Notes under the pieces: generated by a model
Seen by the model: the letters and a program-made list of their open reading frames with translations, nothing else
Databases searched by the model: none
Told to the model about the DNA's origin: nothing
Shown: one piece after another, positions 31,601-41,223 of the stretch
Numbering within the stretch: position 1 is the first letter of the stretch
Layout of the letters: every line of letters starts with the position of its first letter
Program-made: the position numbers and the translations under genes
Assembly (NCBI RefSeq): GCF_000499845.2
Contig: NC_023759.2
Location: 40,467,172-40,531,171 of the forward strand
Source: Phaseolus vulgaris
Lineage: Eukaryota > Streptophyta > Magnoliopsida > Fabales > Fabaceae
Direction of reading: 5' to 3'
Length of the DNA stretch: 64,000 nucleotides

Positions 31601-33700
31601 ATTATTATTATGAAGGACAGAACAAAATACCATCCAAAAGCAAAGGCTGTGGTTTGTTTGTCATAGCCTTTCAGAAAATGATGAGATTATGTTCATAGTG
31701 ATGGCTGAAAAATTTGAAAAAGCACAAGGAGGTGATGACGTCTCTAGGCACGCGCATTTTAGCTTAGGTCCCCCTCTTTCTGGAACACAGCTTTTGTGTC
31801 CAACAACAGTGTGGAGATAGATACATAGATAGATCAAATGAGTCTTCTGATATAGGTTATAGCATTGTTTGCACTTCCTAACATGTCGGTCTTGGACATA
31901 GCCAACACCTATAACAAGAAGAAACACCATCACTACTCACCTCACTCTCAAACCCTGACATTTTCCAGTTGTATATGTCAGAGCCGCAGCATCTATACGT
32001 ACCCCAATGCTTCAACCTACATAGGGGAATGGGAACACAAACAATTAACATTGGCTAAGCAGAGACTTATGTTGAAACACTTATTAAGATCAAACCAAGA
32101 AGAATTATTATTGGATGTTTGGTAAACACAAATACATAATCATATTCAAATTCAAGTTAAAATTACTTTGAATACATTTTTTCTCACGTGGATATCACCA
32201 AACACAGACTCTTAGTTACTTGATAGATATCCTTGTTTTGGTAATAATTTGATATCTAATGAGTTTTACTTGAGCACAAGTAATTCTACTTAGCACTCTG
32301 CTGTGAATTGACATCAGCATTTGAAATTAAATTTGAACTCTTCGAAGCTAATAATTGTAGCTGTTTTTGTTAGATTCTTCCAAAGCTTCCCAGTGTTGGC
32401 GATGAGTGACGATTTGTTATATAACGGCCTCACGAACATTCTCCGAGGAAACATCATCTTACATTCTTTAGTCTTGGAAATTCTTTCAAGTGTCCTATCA
32501 TTTGTAGCTCACACTTCAAAGGAAAATCAATAAACCCGACCCGTTTTGGATGGATAGGTTGGAGTTAGAAAGAAAAAAGAGAAGAGAGAGAAAATAAACA
32601 GATTGAAGGGTGAAAATGAAACAGAGGAGAAAGTATGTGTTAAAAACTAGGAAAAATTATACTTTTGAAAGTTTCTATAGATCAGTTTTAATAAAAAAAA
32701 ATATCATAAAGATCTTAACTAAAAGTAACAAAAGCACTTAACTGTTTATCTTGATTCGGGTATATATTACTATTATTATATAAGAGCTTTGGTTGTATTT
32801 AAATGGAATAAAACATTATTTCTCATATCTTATATCTTAATCGATATGTTTTGTTGTCACTATTTGTTAATAGTCGTGGTAAATTTCTAAATTTTGTTAA
32901 ACTTTTCATTTTCTTAACCAAGAATAAAAATAAAAATAAAAATTCAAATTCTTATTTTGAAAACTTCAAACAAAAACTCTCTCTTAACAACAGTGACCTG
33001 ATGCGTTGTAAATAATTAAGATTTAAAAATATGAAAAAAAAATGTATTGAAAAAATATATAAGACATCAAGTTTAAGTCTAGGTAATTTTTTGACAAATT
33101 TGAGTGGAAGAATGCTTGAATCTTGACTCGACGAGTGTTTGACTCTTGTGACTCAATAAGAATAAGGAGGATGAGTGTTTGGCTATTGACTCAATCCAAA
33201 CCTAAAAACAACCTCATATCGGAGGGATTGATGGAGAGGACAAGAGTGCATGCCAAAATCTCGTGCAAAGATCGCGCACCACACCAAGAAATCGTCTCAC
33301 ATATGAAGGATTGAACGAGGAAGGAGTGAGATCACCGCCACTGCAAAAAATTGGGGATGAAAATTGGAGGAAATTCTAGGAATAATAAGTTTTGGGAACC
33401 AATGATGAGAAAATTTAAGAAAAGACTAGTATGATGGAGATGAAGGAACTTAACATTTTTAAGGGATAATATGTTTGATAAAATCTATCATTAATGCTCT
33501 CTCACTATATTATTTTTCATTTTTGTTAAAATTTCTCTGAAAGTGGGAAAGGAATTGAGGAAAATACAATTATATAGAAGCGGGAAAATGATGACAATTT
33601 TTTTTTCATAAAATGGAAGAATATTTGTAATTGAAAAGAAAAAGACAATCTAATGAAGGATTTGAACCGGTTCAATTACACCCTTTTAAAAAAAAAGAAA
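28700..33700. other. Long intergenic stretch, no gene seen
   Basis: About 5 kb scanned on both strands. Open frames of 60-112 codons (for example 31106-31444 minus and 31865-32125 plus) have no recognisable domain and no splice-compatible partners. An 18-bp perfect palindrome, ATGACATTTAAATGTCAT, sits at 31133-31150. Confidence 0.45.
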
Positions 33701-33719
33701 TGAAGAATACAAATAGATA

Positions 33720-34430
33720 TTCATGGCATGTTGAGAGATATTTTAGAATCAAAGCATGGATCAAGTAAGAGCTTAGAGGTAACTAATCTTTGAAAACATG
33801 ACTCAATGGTGGTAGAGGGATCTAATAATAGTATGTGCGAAAGGGAAGACAACAAGTTGGTATGAAGAAAATACCACATGGAAGTTAAGAAATGAAACTA
33901 AGATAAAGTTTGGGAGGATAGATTAATGGGTGAAATGGAATTAATACACAAATAATGAGATTATACAAAAACTTTATGTTAAAAAATGCAAAGGTGAGAG
34001 AATTGGGAAGATGGAAAGGTAATGCATGAGAATAGTGCTTGGAGTGGATAAGATGGTGGTTCGAATGGGATCAACCATAGGTTTAGATGCTCATTCAAGA
34101 GCTATAAAAGAGTGATAATGGACATGATGACATGTTTTATAGCTAGTTTTGGAAGATTAAAACTACATTGTCAACTCAAATTTTTGAATGGAGAGTTTTT
34201 TTTTTTTTTGAATAAAGTGGTCACTAGGGATAATTTATGTCATATGGGAGTCAATCTTGGTAATAAAATGTGTCTTAAGTGCGGTCTAACTTATGAGACA
34301 TCATCTCATTTGTTCTTTTCTTGTCAAGTAGCAAGTAGAATATATAATATGTGTAATATATGGATATGTGTTAAAATAACACATCATAACCAACTTGTTC
34401 AACATGTTCACTAGTTCAATATTCTAGACC
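33720..34430 (+). mobile_element. Degenerate LINE ORF2 fragment (linker and zf-RVT)
   Basis: From about 33,722 the plus strand encodes GMLREILESKHGS, W-W-R-D-L and a later F-W-E/FGR segment typical of the linker of plant L1-like ORF2 proteins. From 34112-34414 an uninterrupted frame gives the zinc-binding domain: TRDNLCHMGVNLGNKMCLKC followed by E-T-S-S-H-L-F-F-S-C (C-x2-C...H-x4-C pattern). Stops and frameshifts lie between the two. It is a pseudogene in the opposite orientation to the LINE remnants at the left of the window. Confidence 0.8.
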
Positions 34431-36353
34431 TAAAAAAAGAAAGGTAACCAAGTATGTGCATGTGGGTAGTCATTATCTGGAATATTTAGAAGTAGAAAAA
34501 TAAAATTGTATTTAAGAATTATAAGACTTATGAATAAGATTTTCTTGGATAACCAATAAAAATCCTACATTGTCTTTTTAATATTTAGATCGGTGTTTAT
34601 GCCCTTTAACATGTTTAGAATATATCTAGTAATCCATAACAGTCCAATGGGAGAGAAAAACCAAGAATGAAGGTGAAAATGGGTAATGAAATATTTAATC
34701 ATTTTATAAAACAACAAACATCTCAACTATAGATAATATTAGTATGAAAATGAAAGGATAGGAGGAGTTTAGGTCCCGAACAACAATAGACAAGACAAAA
34801 TGTCACAAAAAAGAAAAACAAATAGGTGACGAAACATCAAAATAAGAATAAGAGTGAAAATGAATAAGGATGAATTTAGTGAATTTACAAAACAATAGAT
34901 ATAAATATAATGTAAATAAAAACCTATATAAAATTGAAAGGATACGAAGACTAGGTCCAAAGTGAATTAAACATGTATTATTAGTCGATTAGGTTCTTTC
35001 CTATCAATCAACATTTTGCAGTTAAATACTTAAATAGTACCAAAAATACCATGAATGAATCTCTTTAGGAATTGAAGAATCTTAAAAGCAATAGATTGAA
35101 GTATTAAACTAGTTTGGTTAAGGTAGATAGAATTATGTGATCCTGCCTCCAAACGTGGCCTATGTCATTCGACTGTCTCGCATTATCTTTTTGTCTCTTC
35201 CCATAATTATGTTTCCTTTCAACTCAACTCAACTCACATTTCTTCATCAATCCTTTGGGAGGCGAGTAAGGTAAATAAATTATATCAGATTCCCTTCTCT
35301 TCATCTATGATATGACATGACATGACATCATATATATATACTCTCAAACAAACTTCTCAAATGTATTGTCACTATAATCAGTCACTAATGGCTCCATCAT
35401 ACTATGCTGTCAACACTGATAGAAAAGAAGCATCTGAATCATCTCTCTGATGAAATCAATTATAATGAAATCATAAAAGTATTAAATATAAAGATGTGAA
35501 TAACCTACTCTACTGCAGAAAAGCACAAAGTACTAAATCAAACTACAACTAATATCACCTGGGCATTGCATGGTGAAATCAAATTACAAATAAACCAGCA
35601 GAAAATATATACCTTAATTGTATATTTTAAAAAATTTAGTGGAGAAGATATCACATAATAAATTAATCTAATGAGTCAGAAGATAAAATATATTTGAAAC
35701 CAGAAAATAATTTATATTTGGGTGAAGTTTGAGAGTATTATAATTATAAAAATTAAAATATTTAAATTTATTGATTATTTTGTAACGACATTTTATACCA
35801 TATTTTAGCAAGAAACTTTACAATCTCGCCTATAAACTTTTGTTATAAATATAATTCAAGGGCTTTCACATTTGTCATAAACAATATTTTATTAAAAAAT
35901 TCTCCACCATCAAGTGTATAAGTTAAGTACATAAAAATAAATTTAAATATTTTTAATTTATGTTAAATGATATTTTTTATTTATCTTTTTTTTATTCTTC
36001 TAAATTTGAAATCACACTTTTAATCCTTAAGTATATTTTAATTGTAGTCTCTGTAAATTTGTATTTTATTTTTATAAAAAATTCAAAATCACAATTTTTT
36101 TCTGTAATATTTATTTCTGGATAAGTAAAATCCTTTATTTTGGATTTTTAAATCTTTGAGGAATATCACATATTAGTATTTTATCAGATACTAATAATGT
36201 TAATAATGTTATTTTGTTAAGTGGCTTAACTTTTTTTTTTTACTCATTAACTATAAATGAATATAAACTAATTTTAACCATTTTATTTTAGAGTTTGAAA
36301 ATAATATTTTTTTATAAATATAAAAAAAAATAAAAAATTATTCATTTTATAAT
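34431..36353. other. Intergenic DNA, no gene seen
   Basis: AT-rich with short CATGACATGACATCA-type repetition near 35,311 and an (AT)n run at about 35,330. Nothing coding is recognised. Confidence 0.45.
36349..36353. repeat. Target-site duplication ATAAT (left)
   Basis: ATAAT immediately left of the TGTTCTAG element end; it matches ATAAT at 40055-40059. Confidence 0.85.
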
Positions 36354-36832
36354 TGTTCTAGTCAAGACAAAATAACCTTGACCTAGAACAATAAGATTGT
36401 TCAACACTCTAGTTCTTATGTTCTTTTTCTCTTTTCTCTGTCGGTCTCCCCTCCCTCATATAGCTCTCTTTGGCGCCTTCTCGCCTCCTCCTCTTCTTTG
36501 TAAATTCTTTGATTACTTAACTGCCCATTACACAAGTTCTGTAACGGTAATCTCCTCAACACCAATCATTCAAGGTAATTAACTGGATCGACTCCTCACC
36601 ACACAGCCCCTCAGCCTTTGGCATAAGCCAAAGAGGCTTTAGGATCGGCCCACACAAGGGGCTTCAGGGTCGGCCTATGACCACACAGCTCCTCAACCTC
36701 TGGCGTAAGCCAAAGAGGCTTCAGGATAGGTCCATGACCACACAGCCCCTCAGCCTCTGGCGTATGCCAAAGAGACTTTAGGGTCGGTCCATGACCACAC
36801 AAGAGGCTTTAGGGTCGGCCCATGACCACACA
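36354..36832 (-). repeat. 3' LTR (in element orientation)
   Basis: Homologous to 39622-40054 from the TGTTCTAG end onward, with shared CCTCCCTCATATA, GGCGCCTTCTCGCCTCC and TGATTACTTAACTGC blocks. The inner part is a string of imperfect ~55-60-bp subrepeats (CCTCAGCCTCTGGCGTAAGC ... GGTCGG ... CCATGACCACACA). The inner boundary is ambiguous between 36801 and 36832 because both end in CCACACA. The adjoining minus-strand GAGGTTGAGGGGT could be the polypurine tract. Confidence 0.8.
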
Positions 36833-37060
36833 ACCCCTCAACCTCTGGCGTAAGCCAAAGAGGCTAACAAAGGTCCCCTAAGAGTTTCCCTATCTCACAA
36901 AAAGCAACATTGTGTCTGATGTTATTGATGCCTCTAGACGAACACCTCGATAATCCTTCCTCGATTAACACATCTTATTATTGCTCGTCCCATCTGCATT
37001 AAATGAAAACAAGTCCTCTTTCCTCCACGTGGTTTCAAACAACGTGCCCCACACTCTTCC

Positions 37061-37735
37061 TTGCTTCTCCTAACACTTCAATTGTTCCTCTTCTTCCCTG
37101 CTTCTTTCATTCTTAATATGAGTTATCATTCTCTCTACCCTTGGGCCAAACACGATATTCTTCATGAGTTTTCCATTTTCACTACTCCTGACCGAGTTGA
37201 AGATTTTCATCATGCTCAAGCCTTAACAGTACTGAAACACAAATCACTGTCGTTCCCTGTACTTTCCTTTTGGGCAGACTTCCTGAATTACCTGAATAAG
37301 TTGGCGCAAAGTCATCAGAGCCAAGCTAGCCTTTTGGACTCTCAAAAGCGTTAACTTGAGGATGATGTGGCATCGGTGAAGGCCACACATACTCATCTTG
37401 AGAACCAATTGACAAACATTTCTTTGGAGAAAGATGACCTTCATTTTAAACTATAATAAGCTTTATCTGAACTTGCTAAAAAACGCAAAGAATTTTCTGC
37501 TTCTGAAAGCCTGCTCCAAACCAAAGTTCAAACGCTCGACATCGCCCTTGAAGCTGCGAAGGATGAAATTGTTCGCGGGTTTGTGGATGGTTTCAGTGTT
37601 GCTTTAGAACAATTTCGGGATATTTACCCGTTCAAAATAGTTATTGATGGGAAGATATGGAAGAGTAATCTCAATGTCGTGTCTTATTCCTCTTTTTGCC
37701 TTTTGTGTTTGACCTTTCAAACTGTTGGTCTGTAA
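37061..37735 (+). pseudogene. Antisense-strand coding remnant inside the LTR element (coiled-coil transposon protein)
   Basis: Read on the plus strand, opposite to gag, this region encodes a protein-like stretch. The segment 37061-37354 includes SLYPWAKHDILHEFS-like and FWADFLNYLNKLAQ-like portions. After a stop it continues in the same style with heptad-rich S-V-K-A-T-H-x-x-L-E-N-Q-L (coiled coil), then IVRGFVDGFSVALEQF and the ending PFKIVIDGKI. The G-F-x-x-A-L-x-Q...P-F-K-x-V-x-D-G-K pattern is typical of C-termini of plant proteins annotated as putative gypsy-type transposon proteins. Internal stops (near 37,352 and 37,452) make it a pseudogene. Confidence 0.55.
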
Positions 37736-37902
37736 TCATTCGCACACTCTTTATGTAATTACTGCTTCTGTTGCCTTTAACTTATACCTTCATATTCTGA
37801 TTTGTTTGCTCTCGTTCACCCATCATGCATTGTCTTTCTTACTTCTTCCCAACAAGGTTACATTTCTTTTATTTTGATGGAATTTCACATGTTGTGCCTT
37901 GT

Positions 37903-38575
37903 CTTCTTAATTGACGAATTATTCAAACATGGTTGGAATTCCTCTCAGTTTTACAAAAAGGAATTTCGTCATACAATGCATGACCTTCTTAATTGATCTT
38001 CACCCGACTCATGGCCGGAATCCCTTCCAATTATACTGTAGAGATTTCATCATGCAGTGCATGGCCTTCTTAATTGATCTTCACCTGACTCATGGTTGGA
38101 ATCCCTTCCAGTTATACTGCATGAATTTCATCATGTAGTGCATGGCCTTCTTAATTATTGATCTTCGTCCGACTCGTGGTCAGAATCCCTTCCAGTTATA
38201 CTACGAGAATTTCATCATACAGTGCATGACCTTCTTAATTATTAATCTTCACCTGACTCGTGGTCGGAATCCCTTCCAGTTATACTGCAGGGATTTCATC
38301 ATGCAGTGCATGACCTTCTTAACTATTGATCTACGCCCGACTCGTGGTCAGAATCCCTTTCAGTTATACTGCAGGGATTTCAACATGCAGTGCATGGCCT
38401 TCTTAATTATTGATCTTCACCCGACTCGTGGTCAGAATCCCTTCCAGTTATACTGCAGTGATTTCATCATGCAGTGCATGACCTTCTTAATTATTGATCT
38501 TCGCCCGACTCGTGGTCGGAATCCCTTCCAGTTATACTGCAGGGATTTCATCATGTAGTGCATGACCTTCTTAAC
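37903..38575 (+). repeat. Tandem array of eight 81-84-bp units
   Basis: The word CTTCTTAA recurs at 37903, 37985, 38066, 38147, 38231, 38315, 38399, 38483 and 38567, giving spacings of 82, 81, 81 and then five of 84. Each unit contains CGACTCGTGGTCGGAATCCC, CAGTTATACTGC and TTTCATCATGCAGTGCATG variants. The change from 81 to 84 bp is one extra triplet. Plus-strand reading frames therefore stay open over most of the array (37911-38138 and 38142-38558) as 27/28-residue repeats. It lies between gag and the antisense remnant, where TAT-lineage elements are known to carry tandem repeats. Confidence 0.95.
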
Positions 38576-38885
38576 ATATCTCTCCACTGACCATATACAG
38601 TTGTATTAAATAATCTATCATATCAAATCACATCATTTATATCTCTTCAAAATAACATGATCATGTCATAATAGATCTTATGTAAACTTTATATCAGAAC
38701 ATCAATTTCAAAACATAACATCATCACAAATTTTTATGTAAAACACATAACTTCATAACATAACACCATCATAAGTTCAAAACATAAAATTTTATTGCTG
38801 CCGTATTGTCCGACCTCCTTTCAATCAAAGATTCTCCGAACGATCCTGACCGCAGACCCCTTAAAAAGGCTTCCACGAACAATCA

Positions 38886-39561
38886 TTAATTCGGCTGAGG
38901 AATCTGTACCATCACCTCGCTGAATCGACACAAGAATTGCTTTATAAACTCTTTCTTTGCTTGCTTTAATTCAAATAAATCTACTACCTCCAAAGGTTTC
39001 GCTTTGTTTGTCGAAAAATGAGATATAAATGATCTCAAGAATACTTCGAACAAAGTTATTGACTTTTCCGGTAAACTGCTAAACCAATCCAGCTTCGTTC
39101 CTACCAGCGTACCTGCGAACATCTTACACCTCAGGGCGTTTGTCCCTCCACATATCAAATCTGGGTTCTAAAGACTTTCAAATGGGCTCCTGGGTCTTGC
39201 TTTCCCGCAAACACACTTATTTTGGGAAAAGATAACCCGTTGGGATCTGCTCTCTCAGGATTTCTTCTGAAAAGGGTTGAAAATCCTGATCAACATCATT
39301 CCCTTCTTCCAATTGGACTATCAACTGTTGATCCATATAGTGTTCAAGTTCTTCATTCCTTCTCTGTAAACGATCCTGAACTCTTAGTGATTCTTCCAAC
39401 CTTTCCCTTGCTTGTATGCTTTCCCTTCTCATCTCCTCCTGGACTCTTCTAAATTCCTCCGCCTGTTCGTCGTTTCGTTTCCTTAGAGTTTCCCTCGTGT
39501 CCATCAATACTTGAGTCGCATCAGACACCGTTCCATTATCTTCTATCCTCAAATCGCTCAT
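38886..39561 (-). pseudogene. Ty3/gypsy gag remnant
   Basis: Starting at the ATG at 39561 the minus strand encodes a Glu/Arg-rich coiled-coil leader (about 39,550-39,300). After a frameshift near 39,220-39,180 comes the retrotransposon gag domain: CKMFAGTLVGTKLDWFSSLP, a SIT-F-E-x-F-x-x-x-F-I-S-x-F segment, L-F-E-L-K-Q-A-K and the closing F-L-C-R-F. Sequence similarity fades just past 38,886, where pol should begin, which marks the internal deletion. The conserved W and F residues of the family are in place. Confidence 0.85.
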
Positions 39562-39621
39562 TTTTATCGATGTTTTATAGTGGCACAGGAAAATTTTACC
39601 TGCCCCACGGTGGGCACCAAA

Positions 39622-40054
39622 TGTTCTAGCCAAGACAAAATAACCCTTGACTTAGAACATCAAGATTGTTCAACACTCTATTTCTTATGTTCTTCTCCCC
39701 TTTTTTTCAGTTGGTCTCCCCTCCCTCATATAACTCTCCCTGGCGCCTTCTCGCCTCCTCCTCTTCTTTGTAACTTCTTTGATTACTTAACTGCTCATTA
39801 CACAGGTTCTGTAACGGTAATCTCATCAGCACCAATCATTCAAGGTAATTAACTGAATCGACTCCTTACCACACAACCCCTCAGCCTCTAGCGTAAGTCA
39901 AAGAGGCTTTAGGGTCGGCCAACACAAGAGGCTTTAGGGTCGGTGCATGATCACACAGTTCCTCAGCCTCTAGCATAAGCCAAAAAGGCTTCAGGATCGG
40001 TCCATGACCACACAGCCTCTCACCTAGACTTTAGGGTCGGTCCATGATCACACA
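39622..40054 (-). repeat. 5' LTR (in element orientation), 433 bp
   Basis: Matches the left LTR over its length with scattered substitutions, and has the same CTCAGCCTCT/CCAAAGAGGC subrepeats but fewer copies. On the minus strand it begins TGTGTGATCATGG and ends CTAGAACA, directly before the primer-binding-like sequence at about 39,602-39,621. Confidence 0.85.
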
Positions 40055-40059
40055 ATAAT
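40055..40059. repeat. Target-site duplication ATAAT (right)
   Basis: Identical to 36349-36353 and directly adjoining the CACACA end of the element. Confidence 0.85.
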
Positions 40060-41070
40060 GATTAAAATATATTAAGTAATAAAAAAAAATTTGATGTTAA
40101 AAATATTTAATATTTAAATATTAAGAGTATGTAATCTTATTAACTTATATACCAAACTATAAAAAAAAAAAATACTAAAAAGTATAGCGTAAACTAGATT
40201 AATTAAAACTATTCAATTCAGTATCTAATAAATATATTTTTATTACACATAATCAACTGTTAGTAATATTTGGTCAAAATTATATCTTTTAATAGTTTAA
40301 TGTAATGCTCACACCTGATTTTCAATTTGAATACTCAAATATGATTTTATTTCACTATCCATTTCTCACGTTTATACTTCTAAGTAACATTTTAGGGATG
40401 ATTACTTTTAAACATGTCTAGTTAAATAATTCTAACATTTATCAACATGTAGGTTAGTTAAATTTTAAATATTCAAAATTTAACATCTTTAGTTACTTCA
40501 TTAAAAACAATTTACACTGATTGGACTATTATGTGACGAAATGTGTATTTGAATATAAAGTAAATATTGTTAGTGAACTTAATTGTTTTTCTAATTATTT
40601 AAATAAGAGTGTACATTGTGGTTTCCTAAAGTATAAATATTACTTACATTTTTTTTTTCATTTTCTGAAGTGTGTATAATTTGAGAAGGAAAAAAAAAAA
40701 GAAATAAGCCATGATGATGATGATGATGATGATGATAATACGTAATCTGTTGAATAAAAATGAAAAAGATAAATATTAAAATATCTTAAAAAAATAAAAA
40801 TAATGGTATGATAAAAACTATTAATATAATAAAAAATTGTATGGCTCTATAGAGTTAAAGATGTTGTATGATAAAAAAATAAAATAAGCAAGTCTATTGT
40901 AGAATTAGAAGTAGTGTATTATTTGCAAAGGAGGAGAAAAACAGTGAGATTTGGAAAGATTGTTTGTTTGACACAGTAAAGTGAGTGGTATATGATGATA
41001 ATTAGGCACTAATGGTGACGACAAAAAGTACTTGACATGCTGAGTTTTGACCATTCCTTGGCCTACTTTA
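40060..41070. other. Intergenic DNA upstream of the FORKED-like gene
   Basis: AT-rich, with an (ATG)8 triplet repeat at 40711-40734. No coding region is seen. The part after about 40,900 is likely distal promoter. Confidence 0.5.
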
Positions 41071-41081
41071 TCACTTGCTGA

Positions 41082-41138
41082 CACGTGATTGCGAGCTTCA
41101 TTACCATTTCAACATTCTCCATTGCTGTTACTATATAA
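41082..41138 (+). promoter_or_regulatory. Core promoter of the FORKED-like gene: G-box and TATA box
   Basis: A G-box, CACGTG (41082-41087), precedes a TATA box, TATATAAA (41132-41139), by about 45 bp. A start of transcription near 41,165 would place the ATG at 41224 as the first usable start. It would exclude the in-frame upstream codons near 41,089. Confidence 0.6.
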
Positions 41139-41223
41139 ACATGTGAACCTTCATGCTGTCACCGCTTCAACAAACAGTTCAACACTCCCCAAAAACACAA
41201 TAACACTACTTTCCATCTTTCAA

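Larger units (their letters stand above)
36354..40054 (-). mobile_element. Ty3/gypsy-type LTR retrotransposon, pol-deleted
   Basis: A 3.7-kb element runs on the minus strand. Its outer ends are TG...CA (TGTTCTAG at 36354, CACACA ending 40054), flanked by the 5-bp duplication ATAAT. Order in element orientation: 5' LTR (40054-39622), primer-binding-like TTTGGTGCCCACCGTGGGGC, gag remnant, tandem-repeat array, an opposite-strand coding remnant, 3' LTR (ending 36354). No protease, reverse transcriptase, RNase H or integrase sequence is present. The organisation (gypsy gag, repeats and an antisense ORF next to the 3' LTR) recalls the TAT/Grande-Ogre lineage; that assignment is inference. It would depend on a related complete element for movement. 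Confidence 0.85.

Noticed and set aside
41089..41223. In-frame upstream start for the FORKED-like gene
   Set aside because: The extra 45 codons begin upstream of the TATA box at 41,132 and so should not be transcribed. The ATG at 41224 directly opens a family-like N-terminus.
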